Positions 8,991 through 17,782 of a stretch of 64,000 nucleotides of DNA are shown in pieces. Made by a program: the position numbers and the translations under genes. The notes under the pieces were generated by a model. That model was not told where the DNA came from. It ran no database searches and was given only the letters and a program-made list of their open reading frames with translations. The stretch is from Dokdonia sp. Hel_I_53 (GTDB lineage Bacteria; Bacteroidota; Bacteroidia; Flavobacteriales; Flavobacteriaceae): NCBI RefSeq assembly GCF_007827465.1, contig NZ_VISL01000001.1, positions 2,313,001-2,377,000 on the forward strand, given 5' to 3'. Position 1 is the stretch's first letter. Each line of letters opens with the position of its first letter.

Positions 8991-9110
8991 TTAACCGAAA
9001 AGTCCTAGTAGCCAAAAAATGATAAAAAAGACGATGATGGTGCTTATACAGCCACCACCTAATTTTTTTGCGCCATAAGCTGCGATAAGTCCGCGAATTA
9101 ATTTATTCAT
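8991..9110 (-). CDS. Small membrane protein, 39 residues
   Basis: I read a short open frame on the minus strand from ATG (9110) to TAA (8991). It encodes 39 residues beginning MNKLIRGLIAAYGAKKLGGG. The N-terminal part is basic and glycine-rich, then a single strongly hydrophobic helix follows (residues about 22-38, IIVFFIIFWLLG). It looks like a small single-pass membrane protein. The shared terminator downstream and the sensible amino-acid composition support a real gene. I do not recognise a function. It lies between der and a surface-protein gene. Confidence 0.6.
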   Translation of the reverse strand: MNKLIRGLIAAYGAKKLGGGCISTIIVFFIIFWLLGLFG

Positions 9111-9271
9111 TTGATCAGGTTTTAAGTGTATAAATGTAACTGTTTATAATAAAGCTAGATGATAAGAAAATGTGAATATTTCTAAGATCAAGCATGGCCG
9201 TGTTGTTAAAGGTTTCTTAAAACTCAATTTATGCATATGACTGGTTTTAAAGATTGTTGATTTTTACACAA

Positions 9272-9311
9272 AATCAATCAATCAATCAGTCAATCAATCA
9301 ATCAATCAATC
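9272..9311 (+). repeat. Tetranucleotide repeat, ten AATC units
   Basis: Ten consecutive 4-base units, nine AATC and one AGTC (fifth), end six bases before the ATG of an outer-membrane protein gene. Tetranucleotide tracts in this position are classic slippage sites. The tract can be read in frame with the downstream gene (as N-Q-S-I repeats) from an upstream TTG. Confidence 0.95.
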
Positions 9312-9316
9312 AAAAA

Positions 9317-12097
9317 ATGAAAATAATTCAAATACTATCTGTAGTAGGGGTGATATTTACGTCTACTGGTTTGATATCACAAAACTTTACAGTATCAGGA
9401 ACATTAAGAGATAGTGAGTCAAAACAATCCCTAGAGGCTGCTACTGTATTTTTAGAAACCATAAAGGATAGCACCTTAATAACATATACAATCACAAATC
9501 AAGAAGGGTTTTTTCAATTAGAAGGGCGATCACAAACTAGTGATGCACGTGTAAATATTTCTTTTTTAGGATATGAGAATTTCTCAAAAATAGTTGACTT
9601 AAAACAAGGTGAGATCTCATTAGGCAGTATAGATCTTGCTACTGCTGCAAATACGCTAGGGGAAGTAGTACTAAAAAGCCGAGCACCTATTACTGTTAAA
9701 AAGGATACTCTTGAGTTTAATGTTTCTTCCTTTAAGACTAAAAAGGATGCAAATATTGAAGATTTATTGAAAGAATTACCTGGAGTAGAGGTTAATGATG
9801 CAGGAGAAATAACAGTAAACGGTAAACCAGTAAATAAGATCTTAGTGAATGGCAAACCTTTTTTTGGTGATGATCCTACAATTGCAACTCGCAATCTTAC
9901 TAAGGAGATTGTAGAAAAGATTCAAGTGACAGATACAAAAACAGATGACGAAGCCTTTGCTGGTGAGGATGGAGATCAAGAAAATAAAACAATTAATCTA
10001 ACCATATCAGAAGAGAAAAATAAAGGAATCTTTGGTAGAATCGCTGCTGGAGGGGGAACTGATAATAGGTTTGAATACGCAGGTATTTTAAATGCTTTTG
10101 ATAATGATAGAAGAATAAGCGTTCTGGGCGGAGGAAATAATATTAATTCTGCCGGATTTAGTTTTGGAGAGATACGTAAAATGTTTGGTGGAGGCCGTTC
10201 AGTTAGATTTAACAGCAATGGAAGTTTTGCTATAGATGGTAGAAGTTTTGGAGGCGGTCAAGGCATTGTAAACAGTCGCAACATTGGTGCAAATTATACA
10301 GATCAATATACAGAAGAACTAGATGCAAGTATGGATTACTTTTACTCTGGAGCAAACGCATATGATGAAACCATAATTGCTAGAGAAAATATATTACCAC
10401 AGGGAAGATTCTTTTCAAATAGTATATCGAGAAGCGATAGTAATGGAGATAATCACAATGTAAATACGGAGCTTAATTTTAAAAAGGATTCTACATTGCT
10501 AGTTAATATTAAGCCTTCATTTGAATTTGCAAATAGTGATTCTCGATATACAGCAGATGAAGAATCTTTAAATGAGATGGGAGAAAGAATTAACCAGTCA
10601 TCAACTATTAATACATCCAATCTTACTGGACGTAATTTTGAAAATAGGTTGAGTGTAACAAAAAAGTGGGGGGATAGAGGTTCTTATTTGAGAGCACGTG
10701 TGAATACTGAATATAATCAACAAAAAAGCGAGGACTTTGTAGACTCTAGCACTGAGATTTTTGGAGATAATCCTGATACGATTATAAGAAATCAGTTTAC
10801 AGATGGATCAACAGATTTAGAAAATTACAACCTTAACCTTACCTATAGAATTCCTTTAGTTTCAAAAAAACTTTTTCTGGATTTAGACGTAGGTCACCGC
10901 AATCAAAATAGAGATCGAAAGCAAAGTACGTTTGATTTTGATGAAGCAACACAACAATATTCTTTGTTTAATCAGACGTTGAGTACAAATTTTGAATCTC
11001 AAAATTTAAGTACAACTCCAGAAGTAGGGATGAATTATAATTCAAAAAAATTCAATGCAAATGTTAACGTAGGATATGTTTTTAAAACACTAGAGAACAA
11101 AGACAGACTTAGACCAGCTTCAGATATTGAACAAGATTTTGAAGCTTTAGAGTTTAGCACTTATATTAATTATAGATTTAGCCCTAAGATGTCACTGTAT
11201 GCTAATCTTAGTAGACGTAATCAAACTCCAAAATTAGAACAGCTTAACCCATTTGTAGATGTTTCTGATCCTTTAAATATAACCTTTGGAAATCCCAATT
11301 TATCTCCATCAAATGCTTATCAATTTTATGCGGGATTCAACAACTATGATTTCCAAAAGGGTGGAGGATACTATTTTAATGCAAATGGAAGTATTACAAA
11401 TGATGCAGTCATAGGTAAAACTTTTGTAGATGAGAATCTCGTACGTACAACAACCTTTGATAATGTAGATGGTAACTATAATGTAAGCGGCGGCGGCGGT
11501 TATAGCAAAAATGTCAAAATTGATTCTTTGAGAACCTTAAAATATGGCGTGGGTGCTTATGCCGTTATAAATCGTAATATCAACTTCTTTAACGGAGTAC
11601 AATATGCTAGCAATACCAATTCGATTACCCCAAGAATAAACGTTACTTTTACTTGGAAAGATTTATTTGAAGTTAGACCTAATTATAATATCTCTTTTTC
11701 TAAGACAAGATTTGGCATAGATAGGTTTGAAGATCAAGAATTTATCACCCATAATCTTGGAATTAATACAGCACTATTTGTTCCAAAAAATTGGGAGTGG
11801 CGCAATGATATTAATTTTAATTATAATCCAAATATTCAATCAGGATTTCAACGAAGTGCTTGGTTTTGGAATACAACCTTAGCTTATTCATTTGCAAAAG
11901 ATAGAGCGACAACAACCTTAAAGGTTTATGACGTGCTCAATCAAAATACAAATGCTCGCCGTACGGCAAATGCAAACTTTATACAAGACGTTCAGAGCAC
12001 CGTTCTTGAGCAATATATAATGCTTAGTTTTAGCTGGAAATTTAACACGCTAGGTAAGAAAGGAGAGACTGGTAATGGAGGTATGCATTTCTTTTAA
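9317..12097 (+). CDS. Outer-membrane beta-barrel protein with carboxypeptidase-regulatory domain
   Basis: I start this 926-residue protein at the ATG at 9317 because a signal peptide (MKIIQILSVVGVIFTSTGLI, cut before a Gln near 22) follows directly. An upstream TTG at 9254 would add 21 residues made mostly of the repeat. Residues about 25-100 are a carboxypeptidase-regulatory-like domain. A TonB-receptor-plug-like segment follows (LKELPGVEVNDAGEITVNGK). The rest is a large beta-barrel rich in aromatic and asparagine residues. It resembles TonB-dependent-receptor relatives annotated as outer membrane beta-barrel family proteins. The ligand is unknown. The adjacent AATC repeat suggests variable expression. 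Confidence 0.88.
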   Translation: MKIIQILSVVGVIFTSTGLISQNFTVSGTLRDSESKQSLEAATVFLETIKDSTLITYTITNQEGFFQLEGRSQTSDARVNISFLGYENFSKIVDLKQGEISLGSIDLATAANTLGEVVLKSRAPITVKKDTLEFNVSSFKTKKDANIEDLLKELPGVEVNDAGEITVNGKPVNKILVNGKPFFGDDPTIATRNLTKEIVEKIQVTDTKTDDEAFAGEDGDQENKTINLTISEEKNKGIFGRIAAGGGTDNRFEYAGILNAFDNDRRISVLGGGNNINSAGFSFGEIRKMFGGGRSVRFNSNGSFAIDGRSFGGGQGIVNSRNIGANYTDQYTEELDASMDYFYSGANAYDETIIARENILPQGRFFSNSISRSDSNGDNHNVNTELNFKKDSTLLVNIKPSFEFANSDSRYTADEESLNEMGERINQSSTINTSNLTGRNFENRLSVTKKWGDRGSYLRARVNTEYNQQKSEDFVDSSTEIFGDNPDTIIRNQFTDGSTDLENYNLNLTYRIPLVSKKLFLDLDVGHRNQNRDRKQSTFDFDEATQQYSLFNQTLSTNFESQNLSTTPEVGMNYNSKKFNANVNVGYVFKTLENKDRLRPASDIEQDFEALEFSTYINYRFSPKMSLYANLSRRNQTPKLEQLNPFVDVSDPLNITFGNPNLSPSNAYQFYAGFNNYDFQKGGGYYFNANGSITNDAVIGKTFVDENLVRTTTFDNVDGNYNVSGGGGYSKNVKIDSLRTLKYGVGAYAVINRNINFFNGVQYASNTNSITPRINVTFTWKDLFEVRPNYNISFSKTRFGIDRFEDQEFITHNLGINTALFVPKNWEWRNDINFNYNPNIQSGFQRSAWFWNTTLAYSFAKDRATTTLKVYDVLNQNTNARRTANANFIQDVQSTVLEQYIMLSFSWKFNTLGKKGETGNGGMHFF

Positions 12098-12103
12098 GAT
12101 TAC

Positions 12104-12117
12104 GCTTTCGCGAAAGC
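12104..12117. repeat. 14-bp palindrome, copy 4
   Basis: Exact core with a 20-bp perfect palindrome at 12101-12120, starting 3 bases after the stop codon of the outer-membrane protein gene and upstream of the patatin gene. Confidence 0.97.
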
Positions 12118-12184
12118 GTATACCTCTCACTTAAGATTTTACATATAAAATTGCTATTTTAGGATATCTTAAAATCTAATTATA

Positions 12185-13102
12185 ATGCGTGCACTAGTCA
12201 TTTCTGGGGGAGGAAGTAAAGGAGCTTTTGGTGGTGGCGTGGCTCAGTATCTGCTGCAAGAGATGGGCAAAAAGTATGATTTATTTGTTGGTACCTCAAC
12301 AGGTAGTTTACTAGTACCTCATCTTGCTATAGATAACCTAGCAAAAATCAAAAAAATCTACACGTCTGTAAATCAAGATGCCATTTTTAATGTTTGCCCA
12401 TTTGTTGTCAAGAAAGATAAATGGGGTGAGCAAACAATAGCTATAGATCATTTTAGTGTGTTGCGCAATTTTCTAAAGGGCTCAAAAACCTTTGGAGAAA
12501 GTAAAAAACTACGTAAACTTATAGAGAAAACCTTTACTAGAGCAGACTATGAAGCGTTGAAATCGAGTGGTAAAGAGGTTCTAGTTACGGTATCAAATTT
12601 ATCTCTTCATAAAACAGAATATAAATCTAGTAAAGAAGAAACTTACGAAGATTTTTGTGACTGGGTATGGATGTCTTGTAATTACATACCATTTATGAGC
12701 CTTGCAAAAAAGAATGGTTGTGAGTATGCAGATGGAGGGTTTGGGAGCTTAGTTCCTATACGAGAAGCTGTAGAACGTGGCGCCACCGAAATTGATGTAA
12801 TAATATTAGAAACAGAGGTTACATATTATAATAATTTACCATCTACAAATGTATTCTCTCTACTTAGTAACCTACATGAATTTATGATGGATCGTATTGA
12901 GAAACAAAACATAGCTATAGGTAAATATGCTGCAAATCAGCACGAGGCAATCATAAATTTTTATTACACTCCCACAGTACTCACCACAAATTCTCTTATT
13001 TTTAATAAAGAAAAAATGAAATTATGGTGGCAAAGTGGTTTTGACTACGCAAAACATAAAAATAGCGAACTCAATGAAATAAAGGTAGACGATGAGGTCT
13101 AG
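12185..13102 (+). CDS. Patatin-like phospholipase
   Basis: This 305-residue protein is a patatin-family lipid acyl hydrolase with a Ser-Asp dyad. The oxyanion-hole glycine loop is GGGSKGAFGGG (8-18), the nucleophile is Ser38 in GTSTG, and the catalytic Asp is Asp183 in DGG. There is no signal peptide, so it likely acts in the cytoplasm. I considered a CBASS effector (CapV type), but no cyclase or other defence gene is nearby. It is convergent with the AsmA gene, 12 bases apart. Confidence 0.88.
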   Translation: MRALVISGGGSKGAFGGGVAQYLLQEMGKKYDLFVGTSTGSLLVPHLAIDNLAKIKKIYTSVNQDAIFNVCPFVVKKDKWGEQTIAIDHFSVLRNFLKGSKTFGESKKLRKLIEKTFTRADYEALKSSGKEVLVTVSNLSLHKTEYKSSKEETYEDFCDWVWMSCNYIPFMSLAKKNGCEYADGGFGSLVPIREAVERGATEIDVIILETEVTYYNNLPSTNVFSLLSNLHEFMMDRIEKQNIAIGKYAANQHEAIINFYYTPTVLTTNSLIFNKEKMKLWWQSGFDYAKHKNSELNEIKVDDEV

Positions 13103-13114
13103 TCATTTCCTGCA

Positions 13115-15748
13115 TTAATTTACGGTGTCTTTTTTAACTTCCTTAACGGGTTTCTTTTTCCCAAAGAGACCACCTATAATATCTTTTGCAACGTCTTTAA
13201 TCACTGCATCTGTATTAACTGGAGGATCTATAGTACTAGTATTTGTAGTGTCTGTTGGTTTCTTTTGTCCATTGCCTAGAATATCCCCTAAAACATCGTT
13301 TATTTTATCACCTGCTTTATTCTTAACTTTTTTCTTTTGAATTTCAACAATCTTTGCGGTCAGACTAGAAATAGCAGCTTTTGTATTTACAGAGACGTTA
13401 GGTGATGTGAATTTACCAGAAAGTGTTACAGGAAGGATAACAGTTAGGCCCTCTTGTTCCTCTTCAGTGAGTTTAGAAAGCAGTTGTCCTAAGTCGCTTC
13501 CAAAATATTTTGCAGGCACATCAAGCCCTAATGTATAATTCATATCATTAGTAAAACTATGACCTCCAGATACATTTACTTTGATACCTTTTACATCAAA
13601 ATCAAATGGCTTTACAGCTACTTTCCCATTACTAAATGTTAAGGCAGTTTGAAGATTATCGAGATTGATATCACTTAAATTCATAAAGTTAAGTTTTGAA
13701 TTTAAAACCTTAAGAAGTGGCATCTGCTCTGGGTTTACTTTTGCTGTAAGTAATTGAGCAAATGCATCTCCAGAGATTGTATTTAAAACGGGGCTAAAGC
13801 TCTCGTCTAGATCACCGCTAACGTTAATATTAGTATTTAAACCACCTTTTAAGGCTTTTGCAATAGGAGCTAGACCTTGCAGCATTTTAAGGTTTTTGAA
13901 TGATTGATCAATATCAATCTTTTTAAGGTCAAGAATGACACTAAATGTAGGTTTCCCTCCCCTTGAGGTCACATTACCTGAAAGGCCAGCCTCTCCACCA
14001 AAAATTCCAGAATTCAACCCTTTAATTTCGGCTTGTTCATTTGCAATTGATAAAGTCCCTCGAGCATTTGTGAGTTCAAGATTATCATAAATTACCTTTT
14101 TGGCTTTAAAATCCATATAAGCATCAAGAAAAGCAGGTATTTTAATGGCACTATTACCGCGAGATAGAGTTTTGTCAGTTGATACAGTTGTCTTTGTAGT
14201 GACAAAATCATTAAGGTTAAAAACATTTGAGGTAACTTTAAAACTCCCTTTGAGCACCTCGTCAGAAATCATAAAAGGTATTAGATTTTGAAGATTGCCT
14301 GTGGCGTTAATGTCAGTTGTGCCACTTTTAGCAGCAAACGAGTTAAGGCTAATGTTAGCAGTATTAAACGTGATTTGAGCCTTAGAAACTGTGATCGGAT
14401 TGGGGAAATCTTCAGTGGCATATTGAAAATTAGATAGGCTGGCAACCCCAGTACTTTTAATATTTTGGTATTGTTTCTTTTCTATAGAATTCATATCAAA
14501 GGCGGTGGTCATATCTGTCACAAGCCTTCCTTGAAGTGGGGTGTCTAATTTTACTGGATACGCTTTTTCAATATTACTAAGATCAATCGTACCTTTTACA
14601 GCTAGGTCTACCAGCATATTACCTGTGAGGTTGCGCAGTGTTCCATTTGTGGTAAATGCATCTTGTTCAATCATAAATCTAGCATCATTTATTTCAATAA
14701 ATGTTTCCTCCGCGATTCCTGTATTGTTGATAACCTTTATATCTAGGTTAATGTTACTAACACCTTTAGGTAACTGCGGGAATTTAAAGGATGCATTGTT
14801 TGAAATAATTGAGATATCTAAGTTTGGAATAGTTGTATCAGTTGTTTTGCCTTTTATAATTCCGCTTACGCGAAAGTCGCCACTAGTTTGTACGCCATCC
14901 AAATTGGACCTGTAGGTACTTGGAATGACGGCTAGAAAATTTTTAAAATCAGAATCTGGAGTTTTAAATGCTATATCCATTGCAGTACCATCGTCTACAA
15001 GTTGTACATAGCCATTAAATTCTAATGGAAGTTGATTAATAAAAGCCGTATTTTCTTTGAAAGTATATTTGTTTTGATCAAGATCCATTTCAAATACAGC
15101 GTTAAGCTTAAGCTCGTGGTTATCTAAATAGTTTATATTATCATAATCAAGAGAAACCATTGCCATTGTTTCTGTATTTAATTCTCCAGCTATGGCTGAA
15201 AAATCTCCAGATCCTTGGTGATGTATTTTTGTGAGATGAAGATGAGTTTTGTTAGAAAGATCTTTGTAATTGATTGTGGAGTTATTAATGGTATATTGCT
15301 GTAAGTTAAATACAAATGGAGTAGCTAGCGTATCTTGGCTAGCTTCTTTAGTTATGTCGTAATTTGTATTTTTATTTTTATCAACAAGAATATTAAGAAC
15401 TGCATCATCAATCGTAAGTGCATCTACTTTTATAGGATCTTGAGAAGCATTTTTAAACAACTGCTTTACGCCCATTTCAAGCTGTATGCGTCTCCCCATA
15501 AGCAATGTGTCTTTTGAAAATGGAACCTCTGGAATTACCGTAAAGTTATTTACAATAACCGTTGCATCAGGAAAACTTCTGAATAAACTCAAATCCATAG
15601 ATTCCCATTCCACTTGGGCAGTGAGATTGTTATTTATTGTTTTCTTTAGTAAATCCTCTAGTTTTCCTCTAAATAGAAAAGGAGAAGCTGCTAGAAGTAG
15701 CACTAGTACCAGCAAAACTATTCCTGTAATTTTTAATATTTTTTTCAT
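13115..15748 (-). CDS. AsmA-family envelope protein
   Basis: This 877-residue protein has an N-terminal membrane helix (about residues 4-24), then a long beta-rich region typical of AsmA/DUF748-type proteins. These bridge the periplasm and are linked to lipid or outer-membrane homeostasis. The conserved AsmA_2-like part lies toward the C-terminus (FDVKGIKVNVSGGHSFTNDM and following). The last about 60 residues are low-complexity, rich in lysine, threonine and aspartate. A two-mismatch relative of the palindrome lies inside the gene (14864-14877), coding D-F-R-V. Confidence 0.85.
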   Translation of the reverse strand: MKKILKITGIVLLVLVLLLAASPFLFRGKLEDLLKKTINNNLTAQVEWESMDLSLFRSFPDATVIVNNFTVIPEVPFSKDTLLMGRRIQLEMGVKQLFKNASQDPIKVDALTIDDAVLNILVDKNKNTNYDITKEASQDTLATPFVFNLQQYTINNSTINYKDLSNKTHLHLTKIHHQGSGDFSAIAGELNTETMAMVSLDYDNINYLDNHELKLNAVFEMDLDQNKYTFKENTAFINQLPLEFNGYVQLVDDGTAMDIAFKTPDSDFKNFLAVIPSTYRSNLDGVQTSGDFRVSGIIKGKTTDTTIPNLDISIISNNASFKFPQLPKGVSNINLDIKVINNTGIAEETFIEINDARFMIEQDAFTTNGTLRNLTGNMLVDLAVKGTIDLSNIEKAYPVKLDTPLQGRLVTDMTTAFDMNSIEKKQYQNIKSTGVASLSNFQYATEDFPNPITVSKAQITFNTANISLNSFAAKSGTTDINATGNLQNLIPFMISDEVLKGSFKVTSNVFNLNDFVTTKTTVSTDKTLSRGNSAIKIPAFLDAYMDFKAKKVIYDNLELTNARGTLSIANEQAEIKGLNSGIFGGEAGLSGNVTSRGGKPTFSVILDLKKIDIDQSFKNLKMLQGLAPIAKALKGGLNTNINVSGDLDESFSPVLNTISGDAFAQLLTAKVNPEQMPLLKVLNSKLNFMNLSDINLDNLQTALTFSNGKVAVKPFDFDVKGIKVNVSGGHSFTNDMNYTLGLDVPAKYFGSDLGQLLSKLTEEEQEGLTVILPVTLSGKFTSPNVSVNTKAAISSLTAKIVEIQKKKVKNKAGDKINDVLGDILGNGQKKPTDTTNTSTIDPPVNTDAVIKDVAKDIIGGLFGKKKPVKEVKKDTVN
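14864..14877. repeat. Imperfect palindrome copy inside the AsmA gene
   Basis: GCTTACGCGAAAGT differs from the 14-mer at two positions. It is read in the frame that gives D-F-R-V-S on the coding strand. With two mismatches a chance origin is possible. Confidence 0.5.
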
Positions 15749-15815
15749 ATCAATCTTATATTCTTTTTTTGCCTAAAATACTTTTGACTCATTCTAGTCG
15801 TGTAGGGTGTATTAC

Positions 15816-15829
15816 GCTTTCGCGAAAGC
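15816..15829. repeat. 14-bp palindrome, copy 5
   Basis: Exact core within TACGCTTTCGCGAAAGCGTA (15813-15832). It lies 12 bases downstream of the queuosine-transporter stop, in the gap before the co-directional AsmA gene. Confidence 0.97.
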
Positions 15830-15840
15830 GTATTTAACCT

Positions 15841-16554
15841 TTAATAAGGTACTATTAATTCTTCTCCTTTTTTTAAATTGAAGCGTTTTCTAAGCAGACC
15901 CACCCCTAGGTATAAAAAGGGAGTGTCTATTGCAGCTATGATTATTTTAAAAAGTACACCAGAAGTAAATAATATTGGAAAAATGTCCCATTCTAGAATA
16001 TTAAAAACACATAGAAGCCCAGTTACCGAAGCTGTGTCTATTATTTGAGAAATGAAAGTAGAAAAATTGTTACGAAGCCATAAATGCTTGCCCTTTGTTA
16101 GTTTTTTCCAAAAATGATAGATATGAATGTCTATATATTGGGCAAAAAGATATGCGGTCATGCTTGCAAATACTGCTAGAGCGGTAGCTCCAAATACTTG
16201 AGAAAATAAAGTATCATTTACTGGTGAATCTGCCATAGCGGGGACACTATCTGCTACGTAGACAATAATTAATGAAAATAAAGATGCAAAAATACCAGCA
16301 GTCACCATTTGATTTGCCTTTTGCTTACCGTAAACTTCACTTACCAAGTCAGTTATTAGAAATGTAATGGGGTAGGGAAGTAATCCTACAGAAATTTTAA
16401 AGTTGTAGATGCCAAAAGGCTTCCAAGTAAAAAACTTTTGAAAAATAAGATTTGATACCACTAATGCACATATAAATAGCGCACCTAGTATGTAATAAAC
16501 GCGATAAGCCGTACGTAAATCTCTTGGGGAATTAAGTGGTATTTCAGGGTTCAT
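15841..16554 (-). CDS. yhhQ: Queuosine precursor transporter (YhhQ family)
   Basis: This 237-residue inner-membrane protein has about six helices and belongs to the YhhQ/DUF165 family, which imports queuosine precursors (preQ0/preQ1 in E. coli). The family-typical SVGLLPYPITFLITDLVSEV segment and a later F-I-S-Q-I-I-D-T helix are present. I choose the ATG at 16554. An in-frame TTG at 16578 overlaps a TACTTTTG promoter -7 element and cannot be the start. The gene probably runs on toward the AsmA gene. Confidence 0.85.
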   Translation of the reverse strand: MNPEIPLNSPRDLRTAYRVYYILGALFICALVVSNLIFQKFFTWKPFGIYNFKISVGLLPYPITFLITDLVSEVYGKQKANQMVTAGIFASLFSLIIVYVADSVPAMADSPVNDTLFSQVFGATALAVFASMTAYLFAQYIDIHIYHFWKKLTKGKHLWLRNNFSTFISQIIDTASVTGLLCVFNILEWDIFPILFTSGVLFKIIIAAIDTPFLYLGVGLLRKRFNLKKGEELIVPY

Positions 16555-16575
16555 TTTTCTTAATAACTTCAAGAT

Positions 16576-16583
16576 CAAAAGTA
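16576..16583 (-). promoter_or_regulatory. -7 element of the queuosine transporter gene
   Basis: On the minus strand this reads TACTTTTG (TAnnTTTG consensus), 21 bases before the ATG at 16554. It overlaps an upstream TTG and so rules that codon out as a start. Confidence 0.6.
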
Positions 16584-16645
16584 CTTCTTTGTGGTTTTGA
16601 TTTCCTTAATTTGTTGTGAAATGTTAATGACTTAAATAAATAGCT

Positions 16646-17782
16646 ATTTCTCTACAAACCATTTATTTATCGCTAGGAAGTAATCAAGGAAACACATATG
16701 ATTTACTTAATAAAGCTGTTCAGTTGTTATTTGAGCACGTGGGGCCATTGATTAAGATCTCTCCAGTGTATAAAAGTCCTGCATGGGGTTTTGAGGCTCC
16801 AGACTTTCATAATTGTGTGGTAAAAATGAGCACTTCGCTTTCTCCAAGTAGCCTCTTAAAAAAGACACAGTATATAGAGAAAAAATTAGGACGGGTAAAA
16901 AGTGATAATAAAGGTTATGAATCCCGCCACATAGATATTGATATATTACTGTATGGTGATCTTATTGTAAATGAACCTAATTTATCTATTCCACATCCAT
17001 TAATGCTAGACCGTAAGTTTGTATTGCAACCACTGGTCGATATTTGTGGAGATGAATTTTCTGAAGTTTTTTCAAAGACTTACAGTAGTATTTTTGAAGA
17101 TTGTAAAGATCAAAGTAAATTAACAAGACAATCTAAGTGGTTAAAAAATCCTATAGATAATATTGATTTAAGCTCTTATAATTATATTGCTATAGAGGGT
17201 AATATAGGTGCAGGAAAAACGAGCCTTGCCACAATGATCTCTGAAGAATTTAATGCTAAGCTCATTTTAGAACGTTTTAAAGACAACCCTTTTTTACCAA
17301 AATTTTACAAAGAGCCAGATCGTTTTGCATTTCCACTAGAAATGTCATTTCTAGCAGATAGATACCAGCAATTACTTGATGATATAGGCCAGTATGATCT
17401 ATTTAAGGACTTTATGTGTGCAGATTACGATCGTTATAAATCACTCATTTTTGCTCAAGTTACCCTCCAAGAGGAAGAGTTTGCATTATATAAACGACTC
17501 CATGAAATGATGTATAGAGAGATGCCTCAACCTGATTTATATATTTATTTATATCAAAATACAGAACGACTGCTTTCAAATATCAAAAAACGAGGACGCG
17601 CTTACGAAAAAGGAATTGCACCTGAGTATCTTGAAAAGATTAATCAAGGATATTTAGATTTTATAAAATCACAACACAATCTCAATGTAAAGATTATTGA
17701 TATTTCTTCATTAGATTTTGTAGAAAATAGAGAAGATTTTTTAAGTATAATAAATAAGCTGGGGAAAGGGCTTGTAAATTAA
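16646..17782 (+). CDS. folK: HPPK (FolK) - deoxynucleoside kinase fusion, non-canonical start
   Basis: The N-terminal half (about 5-160) is 6-hydroxymethyl-dihydropterin pyrophosphokinase of folate synthesis, with YLSLGSNQGN at 7-16, KISPVY and the RHIDIDIL metal site (94-101). The C-terminal half (about 178-378) is a deoxynucleoside kinase with P-loop GNIGAGKT (185-192). I recall such fusions in other flavobacteria. The conserved YLSLGSN segment lies upstream of the first TTG (16724). Between the stop at 16637 and YLSLGSN there is no ATG, GTG or TTG. The best-placed start is ATT at 16646, giving 378 residues; ATA at 16640 is an alternative. Its stop codon directly abuts that of the convergent CotH gene. 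Confidence 0.82.
   Translation: MSLQTIYLSLGSNQGNTYDLLNKAVQLLFEHVGPLIKISPVYKSPAWGFEAPDFHNCVVKMSTSLSPSSLLKKTQYIEKKLGRVKSDNKGYESRHIDIDILLYGDLIVNEPNLSIPHPLMLDRKFVLQPLVDICGDEFSEVFSKTYSSIFEDCKDQSKLTRQSKWLKNPIDNIDLSSYNYIAIEGNIGAGKTSLATMISEEFNAKLILERFKDNPFLPKFYKEPDRFAFPLEMSFLADRYQQLLDDIGQYDLFKDFMCADYDRYKSLIFAQVTLQEEEFALYKRLHEMMYREMPQPDLYIYLYQNTERLLSNIKKRGRAYEKGIAPEYLEKINQGYLDFIKSQHNLNVKIIDISSLDFVENREDFLSIINKLGKGLVN

Noticed and set aside
9272..9311. CRISPR-like array
   Set aside because: The unit is 4 bases with no spacers.
9254..9316. N-terminal extension of the outer-membrane protein through the AATC repeat
   Set aside because: A good signal peptide begins at the ATG at 9317. The extension starts at TTG and is only repeat-encoded residues. 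It stays possible as part of a switch, so it is discussed in the findings.
12185..13102. Patatin as a CBASS (CapV) or other defence effector
   Set aside because: No nucleotide cyclase, Cap2/Cap3 or other defence gene is nearby. Neighbours are envelope genes.
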